A program made the translations under genes and the position numbers. A stretch of DNA of 64,000 nucleotides from Paguma larvata. Taxonomy: Eukaryota > Chordata > Mammalia > Carnivora > Viverridae. A model generated the notes under the pieces. It did no database searches and was not told the DNA's origin. It saw only the letters and a list, made by a program, of their open reading frames with translations. Positions within the stretch are counted from its first letter, which is position 1. Each line of letters begins with the position of its first letter. The stretch covers positions 45,403,587 through 45,467,586 of the forward strand of contig CM057833.1 of the NCBI GenBank assembly GCA_030068075.1, given 5' to 3'. This document shows, in pieces, positions 18,835-29,246 of the stretch.

Positions 18835-19000
18835 TGAGCAAAGAAAAGACCTGAGATCTTGTTAATGGATGGATTCTATTTCTGAGGGTCTGGGCCTTTC
18901 TAACAAGATTCTGCCTTTCTAACAAGAAAACACCTTGCCACTGTGCTCCCAGGTAATACCAATGCCACTGTTCCAGGGACCATTTTTGAGTAGCAAAGTC
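18835..19000. repeat. hAT-Charlie MITE (MER5/MER58 group)
   Basis: 'gagatcttgttaatggatgg', 'gggtctgggcctttctaaca' and 'ccactgttccagggaccatt' are typical of this non-autonomous DNA transposon group. Within it the 14-mer CTTTCTAACAAGAT/A recurs (18895 and 18913 areas). Exact family not resolved. Confidence 0.65.
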
Positions 19001-19645
19001 CAATTCTATTTTTATTCTTCTCTTACTCCCTCTAATTAAAACAATGTAAACAAAGAATAATAGAACTGAGTCCCTGTAATAACCAATTTAAGAGTGTGAA
19101 ACCCTTTGTAAACAGTTGCCTGCCAAACTTTCCTGCAAAGATATGGTAGCTTTTCATGTCTCCAGTGCTGGGTTCAAAAAGTAGAATCACTAGGTGGTAG
19201 GAAGAGAAAACCCTAGCAGAGATACCCATACCTGCCTATGACCCATCTGCTGTCAAGTGACTGTAAAGTTCAAGGGATGCAGGAAGTATCTGATTATTGT
19301 GACTGGAGGAAAATGCAGCTCATGAGTTAGCATAACAATGAATATTCATGGACTTGGAGTGATCTTCTTTAGGTCTCTTATTAGGCATACTATAGGACAG
19401 CCTCCCACCCCACAACCCCAGGATTATCAAGTGGCTATAATTAAAATACACTGCAGGCTTCCAAGTTGTGAATTCAAGTGCAGATTTGGATCTCCCAGAA
19501 ATAACATATCAACAACAGTGCCTGACGCTAAAGATGCTCTAAGTCTACAAAGCACTTTGGTATTTATTATTTTATCTGCAAAGAGGGGGCCCAGCCAGAC
19601 TGGGATACTAACAATTGGTTCTATGTTCTAGCACCTCATTTACTA
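19001..19645. other. Anonymous DNA
   Basis: No gene or clear repeat. A weak MIR-like piece ('ctacaaagcactttggtatt') lies near 19546-19565. Confidence 0.4.
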
Positions 19646-19647
19646 GC

Positions 19648-19822
19648 AGGAAATATTTTATCACTTCTTTGGGTCTCTGTCTCCTCATTTGTTAAAGAGC
19701 CATATTAATAATAGCACTATCTCCAACAGCTATTATAAGGATTAAATGAAATCTGAATGTGAAACATGGTTGATTTATAAGGAACAAAACACTTGCTATT
19801 GTTGGCATCATTTTAATCTGGT
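19648..19822 (+). repeat. MIR SINE remnant
   Basis: 'gggtctctgtctcctcattt' then 'gttaaagagccatattaata' and 'tataaggattaaatgaaatc' are sense MIR. Confidence 0.75.
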
Positions 19823-19834
19823 ATAGGAAATCTA

Positions 19835-19978
19835 ATGGGGTAGTGGAAAGGGTACCGATGAGTTTGGAGAATGAAACAATGACCTTAGTGATGAAATAAT
19901 TCCTTAGGTGACTATGGGCAAGTCACTTAACAATTTAGGACCTTAGTTTTCTCATCTGTAAAACGGGACAAGTTGTAT
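19835..19978 (+). repeat. MIR SINE remnant
   Basis: 'gactatgggcaagtcactta' and 'agttttctcatctgtaaaac' are near-consensus sense MIR. It lies in tandem with the MIR immediately upstream. Confidence 0.85.
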
Positions 19979-20209
19979 TTATTTATTTTTCTTTTCTGGG
20001 CAGATGAAGCAATCAAGTGGACTGATGCTACCCAGACACTCGGGTATATAACCATTAATGGAGGAGCTGGTCATCTGATAGGATCCTCTGGGCCAGTTTT
20101 GCTTCAAGGGTATGTGGGCCCATGTTCCTGTCAATACACATTTTACATCATTCCTCACAAGCCAGGCTGTGTGCTAATTCAGCATCCAACTCAGAGTACA
20201 TTGTACTCA
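19979..20209. other. Anonymous DNA
   Basis: No recognised gene or repeat. Confidence 0.4.
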
Positions 20210-20400
20210 ATTAGTTGGTCAGTCAATAAACACTGAGGAGCTGCGATGGGTCAGATCTTGTGCTAAGCTCAGGGGGATACCCAAAGAGGAGTAAGTAAGA
20301 TCCAACCCCCTTGAAGACACTTTTAATCTAATAAGGAAGTAAGACAGATGCATTTGGAACTACAACAAACTGTATAAGGTAGCATGCAGTCTTCGGGTTG
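20210..20400 (-). repeat. L2 3' end
   Basis: 'gtcagtcaataaacactgag', 'gatcttgtgctaagctcagg' and 'gaagacacttttaatctaat' fit the antisense L2 terminus. Confidence 0.6.
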
Positions 20401-20634
20401 AGATAAGGCTGACCTCCATATAGAAGTGGTGATAGGTATATGAGACAGAGGAAGTTAGTCATCCTCATATCTCTTTTTCTCTTCTTGTGTTTACTAATAT
20501 GATCTCCCAAGTTTCATCTGGGCATAGACCACCAACAGAGGACAACACTGTCCAGCTATGTTGTAGCTCAGTATGGCCATGAGAGAAAGTTCCAGAAGTG
20601 GAAATGGTGTGTGCATCTTCTAGATCTCATTCTT

Positions 20635-20832
20635 TTTTTTCTTAATGTTTATTTATTTTTGAAGTGAGTGGTGGGGAGTGGCAGAGAGAGAGGAAGACAC
20701 AGAATCCAAAGCAGGCTCCAGGCTCTGAGCTGTCAACACAGAGCCCAACATGGGGCTCAAACTCACAAACCGTGAGATCATGACCTGAGCCAAAGTCAGA
20801 TGTTTAACCAACTGAACCACCCAGGAACACCC
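20635..20832 (-). repeat. CAN SINE, long form, with exact 15-bp target duplication
   Basis: Antisense copy: T-rich tail, 'aggctccaggctctgagct', 'gggctcaaactcac', 'gatcatgacctgagc' and head 'accacccaggaacacc'. The flanks CTAGATCTCATTCTT at 20620-20634 and 20833-20847 are identical. Together with the well-kept body this indicates a fairly recent insertion. Confidence 0.96.
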
Positions 20833-20847
20833 CTAGATCTCATTCTT

Positions 20848-21178
20848 GAAAAAAAAAAAAAAGTCTGCTTATCCCTTCTACTTCCTCTTTCTCTTTTCCT
20901 CTGGGCTGGAACCAGAAGGCAGTAGTGATAAAACAGCTTTGACCATTCAGAATTTAATATTGCCCTGAGGAATGGGCTAAGCCACAAGATAGAAAGAATA
21001 ATGACACTTGATGACATAGAACAGAACAATGTATACCTATCTTGAATGGCCTGTTCACTCTTGTTAAGTGAGAAAGTTTAATCCTTACTAGTATTTTACT
21101 TTGGGCTTAGCTATGCCCAAAAATAATTTGTTATGTATTAAACTACAGATAGCTTGTAATAATGGCCCATTCATTCAT
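20848..21178. other. Anonymous DNA
   Basis: Begins with an A13 run after the SINE. No recognised gene or repeat. Confidence 0.4.
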
Positions 21179-21179
21179 G

Positions 21180-21402
21180 TGCTCATTCATAAAGATTTAC
21201 TGGGCGTCTATATAAAGTATGTAGCTATGCGCAAGACACTCTCATGTATGTAAAAACAGTTAATCCTTATAACAATGTGAGGTCAAAGACTGATTACTGT
21301 CATCCTCCCTATAAAGATAAAGAGATGGTCATTCAGAGCTATGCCATGATTTTCTGGAAGTCACACAGCTAATAAAGGGCTGATCAGGGACGAAAATAAA
21401 AA
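21180..21402 (-). repeat. MIR SINE remnant
   Basis: 'gttaatccttataacaatgt', 'attactgtcatcctccctat' and 'gaagtcacacagctaataaa' are antisense MIR. A young L1 3' end begins at its right edge. Confidence 0.78.
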
Positions 21403-21409
21403 TCTTTGT

Positions 21410-21660
21410 GAGGCACACTGTAAGAGACTGTATGTAAGAGACTCTTACATACAGAGAACAAACTGAGGGTTGCTGGAAGAGGGAGTGGGGGGGGCAGAAA
21501 TGGGTGATGGGCATTAAGGAAGGCACCTGTTGGGATGAGTACTAGTTGTCATATGTAAGAGCTGAGTCACTGGTTTCTACTCCCGTAGTCAAGACTACAC
21601 TGTATGTAAACTAACTTAAATATAAATATTTTTTTAAAAAAAGAAGAAAATATTTCTAAA
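21410..21660 (+). mobile_element. 5'-truncated carnivore L1, 3' end only
   Basis: 'acagagaacaaactgagggt', 'tgggtgatgggcattaagga' and 'cctgttgggatgagtactag' are the carnivore L1 3' UTR, ending in T/A-rich sequence and a tail. No coding part remains. The 5' portion carries a perfect palindrome at 21430-21452. Confidence 0.92.
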
Positions 21661-22048
21661 AGAAATTTATACTCTTTCCACTATGTCTACATAACACCAA
21701 ACAAGAGCTGGAGATATTGAGACATTGTCTTCATTTTAAGAAATAATTCTGTATTTAAGACTCAAGAAACAATGAGAGTATAATGCAAGAATAAACCCAA
21801 TTACACACTAAAAATCAACACAAGCTATTATTATTTGAGTTGTTACAGCTGAACCACCATGAAGAATGCTAGTGTGCTTTGAAAAGTAAAGGGTTCCTAA
21901 GGCTCCATTGGAAGAGGCCCCTATTCCATTGGAAGAACCAATTCAGAGAAGCACAAATACGGTCTCTGCCTCCCCCCCACACTGGCCCTACCCTCTAAAT
22001 AAGGAGCCATGATAAATTGGTCCTCATCATCCAACACGCCTATATTTA
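21661..22048. other. Anonymous AT-rich DNA
   Basis: No recognised gene or repeat. A 17-nt direct echo 'cattggaagaggccc'/'cattggaagaaccaat' lies near 21907-21942. Confidence 0.4.
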
Positions 22049-22049
22049 T

Positions 22050-22440
22050 TATGTATATGTGAGTATAGCCTATAGAAATAGAAATAATAGTCATTTACCA
22101 TCAGGAGTATTCACCAGTGGGAATTATGGGAAAAGCATGTAATTTATAGGCAGTTGCTATGAGAATGCTCCCCCTCGTCCAGAAAGGCCATAAATTACAG
22201 AAGGAGATACACAGATAACAATTCTTTAGACCTGAGAAAGGCAGAATGGTTTTATATTATGTAATTACCTAAACCCACCATCCACCACACTCACATCCAA
22301 GATTTATGATAACAAGAGAGCCATGCATGGGCCCCCGGCATTTTTCTCCTGATTTATAGGGAGACATGCAGATTGGGAGAAAGCGCCAGTGAGAGTCCTA
22401 CTGCGGGAAGACTAGGCTATTAGGGACCCGGCCTACTGCC
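22050..22440. promoter_or_regulatory. Unique segment, candidate conserved non-coding element
   Basis: No repeat is recognised over about 390 bp. Exact 9-bp inverted repeats GTAATTTAT (22139-22147) and ATAAATTAC (22190-22198) enclose the centre; another GTAATTAC lies at 22261-22268. Clusters of TAAT-type cores like this are common in developmental enhancers. Inference only. Confidence 0.35.
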
Positions 22441-22539
22441 TGAGGAGAAGATGGAGAGATGGGAATAACTCTGGGCTCTAGTGCCCACCATTCTAGTTGG
22501 AGACACAGGAAGCAGTGCTCTCTACAACATAAATTGGTC

Positions 22540-22999
22540 ATGTCCAACGCATGCTGGCCACTTTCACAGACTTTCTATAGGCTCAGATTAATGCTCATAT
22601 TGGAAGCCAGGACACTCAAACCTCTTCATAATCTCTTCCCAACTGACTCTACCAACTCAGATTGCACAGCCTCTTCTCACGTGCACCACACTGACTTTAT
22701 CTTTTCTCAAACCAAGATTGTTTTTTGTAACGTCTTGTGTGGTACCCTGCTGCCTGGGCCTGGAATTTCCTACTCCACCTGCTGGTAACCAGCTTTTCTC
22801 TATCTATGCATGCTTTGGAGTTCAGCTCAAATCCCAGTTCCTAAACAAGTCTCCTAGAGCCGGTTGGCTCTTTAGCACTCACTCAGCCCATTCCCCACTC
22901 CCCCATGATACTGCACTACACATGGGCCTGCAGTTTGTTTATGAGTGTGTGTGCCCCATCTGATGCTATCGGCACCATAATGGCAGAGACTTTGATGTC
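22540..22999 (+). repeat. L2 LINE fragment, main part
   Basis: 'ctgggcctggaatttcctac' (L2 'ctctgcctggaatgctctt'), 'gagttcagctcaaatcccag' and 'cataatggcagagactttga' appear in the L2 3' order. Sense. The terminus is displaced to 23150-23255 by a MIR. Confidence 0.75.
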
Positions 23000-23148
23000 A
23001 GGAAGAAAACACACCTCTCTTAAATTAACTCTATAGCTTCAAAGCCTTGGACAAGTTGCTGAACCTGTTTCCTATAAACATAAGGTGGAGATAATATACA
23101 TCTTGCAAATTTGGCATACTCATTAAATCTGATAAGTGCCTTTCATTC
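23000..23148 (+). repeat. MIR nested in the L2
   Basis: 'ctatagcttcaaagccttgg', 'acaagttgctgaacctgttt' and 'ggtggagataatatacatc' are sense MIR. It lies between L2 'gcagagactttgatg' and L2 'agtactgtttctgccacat', so it appears to have inserted into that L2. Confidence 0.65.
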
Positions 23149-23256
23149 ATCAAACATTATCTTGATTCCTTCCCCTTATCTATGCCTGTATCTCTAATGC
23201 TCAGTACTGTTTCTGCCACATGATACGTGCTCAATAAATATCAGATAGATGAATAA
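23149..23256 (+). repeat. L2 3' end
   Basis: 'tctaatgctcagtactgttt' and 'acgtgctcaataaatatcag' then 'atagatgaataaac' are a clear L2 terminus in sense orientation. Confidence 0.75.
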
Positions 23257-24184
23257 ACTAATAATGTCACCTGTAGTTTGGAATTTTTTTTGTAAAGATG
23301 TATTAAAGATATTACTTATTATTGGCCCAGCCTTTGGAACTAGGGAACATCGAAGAGTGGCTTCCATGCTTCCTAGCCTTGGTGAGAGTCAAGGTTATCA
23401 ACTTGGCTTGGGAGTATCGAATAACATCTGCTTCGTGGAACAGCTTTCCACATGGACACTCTTAGGATCTTGGCAAGACACTCCGAAAAGTGCTATCTCA
23501 TCTATCTCCCTGTACCTGGTCAATGATCCATTGGTTCACTCCCTAGCTCGTTACAACATCTCACTTAATCATGTGATAATGCCGCTTCACAGAGAAGGCA
23601 CAGCAAGCACAGACACATACAAACACATACCGCCAGTCTCTCTACTGTAGGCATCACCATCTTCACACTCTATCCTGCCGAGCTGTTGAAACATCAGAGT
23701 TGAAAAAGACTTGGTAGGCTACTTACTCCTGTAATAGAAAGCCTTATAAGCAATCTTTCAGAGTCTTCTTGAATGTGTCTGTCTCTCCCAAACAACTTCC
23801 TGATATCTCTGATTATTGCAAAGTTATTAATTGTATGGAGATGATATCTCCTGCCTGTGGCTTTTACCCTCCAGCCTAAACTTGCAGGCAGGGCTGCAGA
23901 GAGATAAGTATGGAATTACCCTCTAATTATATTTTCTGTACACTAAATACTTCCTAGTTTTTTGTTTGTTTGTTTTTATTGCTATCCTACTAAATGTACT
24001 CTCTTAGGAATCCTCCTCTAAAAGTTCTCCCTCAGTGATTCTTAACTTGGAGAATTTAATGAAATCTTTCTAGAAACACGCACACACATACTTACCTGTA
24101 TACAAACTTTCAATTCAATTTCAAGGGATTTATGCAATTGCCAAAGCCTACCTATCATTCCCAAAATAGAAAGTCTTATTCTGG
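23257..24184. other. Anonymous DNA with a 133-codon open frame of no known family
   Basis: The forward frame 23249-23650 starts in the L2 tail and shows no known domain or coding signature. The rest is plain; a TTTG repeat lies at 23957-23976. I do not call a gene. Confidence 0.45.
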
Positions 24185-24302
24185 ACTGTGATTCCTTAAA
24201 GTTTGGGCCTTACTTAGCCACCATGATTTTTACTCCAGGGACCACCACAAGATTAGCACATGGCAACTGCTCACTAGATAAATGTTAAATAAATGAATTA
24301 TG
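24185..24302 (+). repeat. L2 3' end
   Basis: 'gattagcacatggcaactgc' then 'tcactagataaatgttaaat' and 'aaatgaat' fit the sense L2 terminus. Confidence 0.55.
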
Positions 24303-24307
24303 GTGTT

Positions 24308-24482
24308 TGTGAGCTTCACAAGGTTCTGAGGACTGGAGTGTATTTTTTCAAGTACTTCTAATCCACAAAACAGGTTGGTAAGCTAGAGACTTCTACCTCC
24401 ATTTACAGGTAAATAAAATGAGTCCCAGAGATCACAAAGTCAGCAACTGATAGAGCCAGAACTGGGGTCCAGATTACCAGGA
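24308..24482 (-). repeat. MIR SINE remnant
   Basis: 'ctccatttacaggtaaataa', 'gagatcacaaagtcagcaac' and 'gatagagccagaactggggt' are antisense MIR. Confidence 0.75.
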
Positions 24483-24812
24483 TCCCACCAACTCATATGA
24501 CTTCCCAAAACAGCCTCCATTGTTTTCCACCTCCCAGCATGAAACTCCCCTGCACCTTTCTCTCCCTTGAGGTGCATATTACTCAAAGGAGACATAGAAG
24601 CCTTTATTGGAACTGAACTGTGTTTCCCCCTGGGTCTGGGGGAGGAGATGCACTGTGGTTGAGGTGCATAACCACATGTGGTGCTATTTCTCCCTTGTGA
24701 AGAGCTACAGTACTAACATGTTGACTCTGATAGCAGGCTATGTACCTAAACCCCAGACAGATCCTATTCCACAAAGTCCAAGACAATGCCATAATTGAGT
24801 TTTTCTTTGCCT
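24483..24812. other. Anonymous DNA
   Basis: No recognised gene or repeat. Confidence 0.4.
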
Positions 24813-24814
24813 CT

Positions 24815-25226
24815 TCATATCCAGTCTCTTTACCTTCTTACCAGAATCTGTGTCCTAGGAAATTGACATAAAGCCTTTATCAATGGGCTTTTTGCCCTCC
24901 GACTTCCTGTAGAATTCAGTAGGAAGCACTAGCAAGACATGGAGGAAGAGGAAAATGATGAAGTCTGATATTTATTCCCTGGCTCTCTGCAAAGTTTCAT
25001 TGCCCTCCTGTAAGAGGGCTCTCTCCCCAGAGTTACCTTCTTTGGATTCTAGTAATTGTCTTTTTGCTTATCCTTTCAGACCTAGCAGGTATAGCCCAGG
25101 ATCCTGTATTACCACTTGTTGGTTTCCTTAAACCTACTCATGCATTTAATAATAGTCCCTTTAATAAAGTTTCTCAGTCTGAGTATGCCACATGTTACTT
25201 GCTGGGACCCACCTGATGCCTGGCTA
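24815..25226 (+). repeat. Old LTR-like interspersed repeat, second copy
   Basis: 'acttgttggtttccttaaac', 'atagtccctttaataaagtt' and 'gttacttgctgggacccacc' give the characteristic end of this family. The copy at 1390-2097 ends the same way. Family not named with certainty. Confidence 0.6.
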
Positions 25227-25344
25227 CCACCTTAATCCAGTTGACTGATGACACATAACATTTTTATGCATAGAAAACAAATCAAGGAATCCTAGATTAT
25301 TAGAGCTGATAAAGAAAGACCTTGGAGTCCATTCCCAAGCCCTT

Positions 25345-25702
25345 TATGATATTAACAGTAATGGTAGTAGTGTCATAGCAATGCTGATTATTGAGTATCT
25401 TATGCATGTCAAGTGTTATGAGTCCTGCTTTATATAAATTATCTCAATGCCTTATATTTCCAAAGTAGACACCATTGTCCCCGTTTACAAAAGAGGAAAC
25501 AGAGAATAAAGAATAACTTCCCCAGAACCTCACAGGAGGTAGACAGCTGAGTGAAAATTTGAGCCCAGCTTTATATGATTCCAAAGCATAGGATCTTCAT
25601 ACTAGTTAGCCTGCAGATGATGACCTTGAGACCCAGAGAGAGCACACTAGCCCAAAGTCACCTATGGAAATAGCTGCAGAGCCAAGACCAGAAATAAGCA
25701 CT
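25345..25702 (-). repeat. MIR SINE remnant(s)
   Basis: 'tgattattgagtatcttatg', 'ccgtttacaaaagaggaaac' and 'gacagctgagtgaaaatttg' are antisense MIR. From 25605 a second antisense MIR-like core follows ('gcccaaagtcacctatggaa'). Confidence 0.75.
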
Positions 25703-25734
25703 CTGGACAATGACCATATACTTTGCTCAGTATA

Positions 25735-25952
25735 TTTTAGAGTTTCTCAGTCTCAGAATGATTGACATTTCAGATAGAATAATTTTTTTGTTATGGGGGC
25801 TATTTTGTGCATTGTAGGGCAGCATCTCTGGTCCACCTATAGATACCAAGTAACACCTCTCTCACCAGTTATGATAACCAAAATTGTGACCAACCCTACC
25901 AATGTCTCATGTGGGAAAAATCTGTCTTGGTTGAAAACCGCTGGTATATAGT
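25735..25952 (-). repeat. MER5A-type hAT-Charlie MITE
   Basis: Almost the full element: 'gtttctcagtctcagaatga', 'ttgttatgggggctattttg', 'tgcattgtagggcagcatct' and the closing 'cttggttgaaaaccgctgg'. Inverted termini of the CAGTGGTTCTCAACC type are recognisable. Antisense to the usual consensus. Confidence 0.9.
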
Positions 25953-25959
25953 TAAATTT

Positions 25960-26240
25960 CATAGTGTTTAACCAGCTCATATTCTATGTGTCAGATATGG
26001 CAGGAAACACAATGATGTTTCAGATAAGACCCTCACCATACCATCTGTCTAGGGAGGACAGTCCAGAGGTATGCACACAACAACCTCCACCTGTAAGTCC
26101 AACACACCCACTTTCAAAGTGCCTGAGAGGGCAGAAGAGGGAGAGGTGAATGCTTATGGAGGAAGAGGGAATTAGCTTTCCCTTAGCTGGTTGAAGAAGG
26201 CTTTGTGGAGTTGGAGGCTCACTTATTGCCACAAAGAATG
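25960..26240 (-). repeat. L2 3' fragment
   Basis: 'ctatgtgtcagatatggcag', 'gagagggcagaagagggaga' and 'aagaaggctttgtggagttg' fit antisense L2. Weakly preserved. Confidence 0.5.
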
Positions 26241-26369
26241 TGTAAGACTCGGAGAGGCACACAGAGGGCCTACAAAAAAGGCAACTCATATAGTGTTGTG
26301 TCCTGAGCAGGAACACACATCACATTCCCAATCTAGATAAGCTATGGTCTCCCTTTGAAAAGTCTAGCT

Positions 26370-26792
26370 TCTCTTGCAGGGAATGCAAAGCCTTCCAACC
26401 CCCTCATCTCAGGCTTTACCTCTTTCTTGTGTCTTGAACTTTAGACTCAAAACACAGCATGACACTTTAATCTCTATGTTCTTGATTATGCTTTCCTCTT
26501 TGCTTGGCCCTCCTCTATTCTACAGCTTCTCCTTCTCAGCTGCCTGCTAACCTTGCCGAAATCCTCTATTTCTCTAGAGACTGAGCTCAGTCATGATTCT
26601 GAAAACCGTTTCTTGGGTAGGAGGCCCTGCTCTATGTGCTAACTCTTATGATAATGTTTATTACACATATTTTTTTCCCATGACTACTCAGCTCGAGGAT
26701 AAGAACTGTGACAATCCTTTCAGTATTTCAAATAGTAAGCAAAGCACCTGGAACTTGACAGAGGCTCAATAATGGCTAATGAATAAAAACTA
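26370..26792 (+). repeat. L2 LINE fragment
   Basis: 'gctcgaggataagaactgtg', 'aagcaaagcacctggaactt' and 'gaggctcaataatggctaat' fit the sense L2 end; the upstream pyrimidine-rich part fits the L2 3' UTR. Confidence 0.62.
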
Positions 26793-26799
26793 AATGAAA

Positions 26800-27030
26800 T
26801 AGTCACAAAAAGTTTTAAAAACCTGTGAAAATACTAATGATGTATTTGTTAAGTATAGATAGGTTATAGAGTTGAATTTATAATCGCCAATGCAACAAAA
26901 CAAATAGAGAAATGACTGGAAGGAAATAGGTCCCAATGTCAACATTGGTTTTCTTAGAGTTCTAAGATTGCCAGTGACTTTTATTTTTGCCTTTATGATT
27001 TTCTAAAATTAAAAAAAAAATGCCAATAGT
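26800..27030 (+). repeat. Old L1M/HAL1 3' end
   Basis: 'gtcaacattggttttcttag', 'gacttttatttttgccttta' and 'tgattttctaaaattaaaaa' match the 3' end of L1M/HAL1-type elements, closing in an A-rich tail. Confidence 0.6.
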
Positions 27031-27535
27031 AAACTGCATTGCTGTGTAATCATGAAAATACGAGATATTTTAAATAGCTCCTGTGAGCATTGGCTGTTTT
27101 TACTGTTGACATCCACTACTTGGTGTAACATTAACATCCTGATTTGGAGAGCCCATGTTTCCCTCATTCTTAACCAATGTGGCTTGAGTCAGCTTGGCTC
27201 CAGTCCAGGCCACACAGGTCCAGCATGTAGCTGGGACTAAATCAATCAATGCAAACCTTAGCTTCAGAGATTGTTTCCAGCACTGAGCATGACCCAGCAG
27301 GTCGATCAGGAAGGGTGGGATTCAGTGCCGAGTCTTTAACTCGAGTTGATGGGGAAGTAGATACTTTCCCTTTTTTACTGGACCATGTGCTAGAATGAAG
27401 TGAGTCTAGAGCTGCCAGGAGAGTCATGCTGTCCAGATTAAGGAAGCTGTTAATGTAGAGGAAGAGCCAAGAGATCAAGACATGGGTTCTTGTTTGGGTC
27501 CTAAAGCTTCCCTGGATACTCATTCCACTAATTTA
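27031..27535. other. Anonymous DNA
   Basis: No recognised gene or repeat. The reverse frame 27242-27523 has no recognisable product. Confidence 0.4.
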
Positions 27536-27540
27536 CTTAA

Positions 27541-27640
27541 ATATAATATAATATAATATAATATAATATAATATAATATAATATAATATAATATGACATT
27601 ACAACATAATATAATATAATGTAATGTAATATATAACTTA
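27541..27640. repeat. (ATATA)n pentanucleotide microsatellite
   Basis: About eleven uninterrupted 5-bp units fill 27541-27594, followed by a degenerate part (to about 27640) with TAATG variants. The period of five and its purity are unusual in this window. Confidence 0.97.
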
Positions 27641-27644
27641 TATA

Positions 27645-28032
27645 TATATGTTTAATACCTATAAAAGATTATTACTATTACTATTAAAACAAACATCTGT
27701 GTGTTCACTACCAATACACTGTTGTGTCCACCGTTGCACCAATGATATGCCCCTCCTTATCCTGTCTCCCTGCCTTCCCTTCCAGCAGCTATTATCATCC
27801 TTAAAATTGTATTATACAATCCTTTTATTTATAAGAAATAACCACATATGCACATATCCCTAAAAAATGCATTATTTAGATTTGGTTGTTTTTGTGCTTT
27901 ATAAAAATGGAATCACACTGTACATGGTCTTCTGAGAATTGCTTTTTTCACCCACATTAGTCTTCAAGATTCATCTGTGTTGTTACAGGTAGCTGTGGTT
28001 CATTTTTCCTCAGCACTCTAGGAATTTTTTCC
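27645..28032 (-). repeat. L1M LINE 3' UTR, antisense
   Basis: 'cacatatgcacatatcccta', 'gctttataaaaatggaatca', 'cactgtacatggtcttctga' and 'cttcaagattcatctgtgtt' are the antisense of an L1M 3' region. Confidence 0.78.
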
Positions 28033-28104
28033 CTTTTTATAAAGAACTTTAATAGGAATTACAAAAGTGCCAGCATTCTCCAAGGGGAAGGAAGGAAAAT
28101 AAAC

Positions 28105-28252
28105 TAGTACTTGAGAAGTGCTTTCCATGGTTCAGGTACTCTGTTAGTCACTGTATATACACTGCCCTTCACATCCACAGAAAAATACTATGAACTGGGT
28201 ATGATTATCTCAATTTCACAAATAAGGACATAGATTATCGTGCTTTCAAGAT
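28105..28252 (-). repeat. MIR SINE remnant
   Basis: 'tttccatggttcaggtactc', 'gggtatgattatctcaattt' and 'cacaaataaggacatag' fit antisense MIR. Confidence 0.65.
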
Positions 28253-28411
28253 ATTTCAAGCTGAAAGAATATCAAGCTGGTCAAGCTCAGGGATGTTCTA
28301 TTCATCCTCTTCCTAATCCACTGCCAGACGGTTTATCTTATGCCCTTCAAAGAGAAACTCAGGATGCCTAACATTTTAATAATAAAATAAAATTAAGGCA
28401 TCCCTCAAGTG

Positions 28412-28640
28412 CTTAAAGGGGAAGGCTGTGGGGCTAGAGCAGGTTCAAGTCCTGGTTCTGCCATTTCTTAGCTGGGTCCAAATACCTAAGTGTCCTCATC
28501 TGTGAAATGAGTATAACAACAGCACCTACCTCCTTGGACAGTTGTGAAGATGGAAGAAGTTACTATGCCAAACAGCAGAGCAAAGGGCCTGGTACATAGT
28601 AAATCCTGAATAAATGTCAGCTATTTTCCCATATCCACTC
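28412..28640 (+). repeat. MIR SINE, nearly full length
   Basis: 'ggttcaagtcctggttctgc', 'aagtgtcctcatctgtgaaa', 'cacctacctccttggacagt' and 'ggcctggtacatagtaaatc' give almost the whole sense consensus. One of the best preserved MIRs here. Confidence 0.92.
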
Positions 28641-28684
28641 TCTAGCCTCTCCTGCCAGACTCTGTACACCTTGTATTTCATCAC

Positions 28685-29246
28685 TTCTAATTTTTGATCA
28701 TTGCAAATGTTTTCTAACAGGTGTCCCTGATTTCTCCAAGGTCCCCCACCCTGGGATATTCCTAAAACATAAATGTGATTGCTTCACTTTCCTGTTTCAA
28801 ACCCCTCACTCCAACCCATCACCCATGAAAAAAAGTTCTTAAATTGACACGATCAATTTATACTGCAAAATTACTGATCCTCTGATGGTTTCCAACACTC
28901 ATGATGTATTTCATGACCCATTATCTTTGCATATTCTGATCCCTTTACCTGGAATGTTCTCTCCTGCATCTGACTTGCTCTCATGTTTCAAAACTGAGCT
29001 CAGATATTACCTCCTCTCCTCATTGCAATCCAGAGCCAAGCCTCTCTCTTTTAAACAAACCAATACACCTTGTACACATGTCACCTATTGGGCATATCTC
29101 TTAACACTACAGTTATTTGTTTCCCTTGTTTTCTCCTTCTCCAGTAGACTCTTAGCCCCCTGAGGGCAAGGGCTGTATTTTCTCCACTTCTAGTTCACAT
29201 CCAGGTACCTTGTGGTACTGGAGAATGTTGAATTAATTGCAGTTGA
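28685..29246 (+). repeat. L2 LINE, about 560 bp
   Basis: 'gatccctttacctggaatgt' with 'tctctcctgcatctgacttg', 'caaaactgagctcagatatt' followed by 'acctcctctcc', 'agactcttagccccctgagg' and 'gcaagggctgtattttctcc' follow the L2 3' region in order. No frame is preserved. Confidence 0.85.

Noticed and set aside
23249..23650. 133-codon forward frame
   Set aside because: It begins inside an L2 tail and has no known domain.
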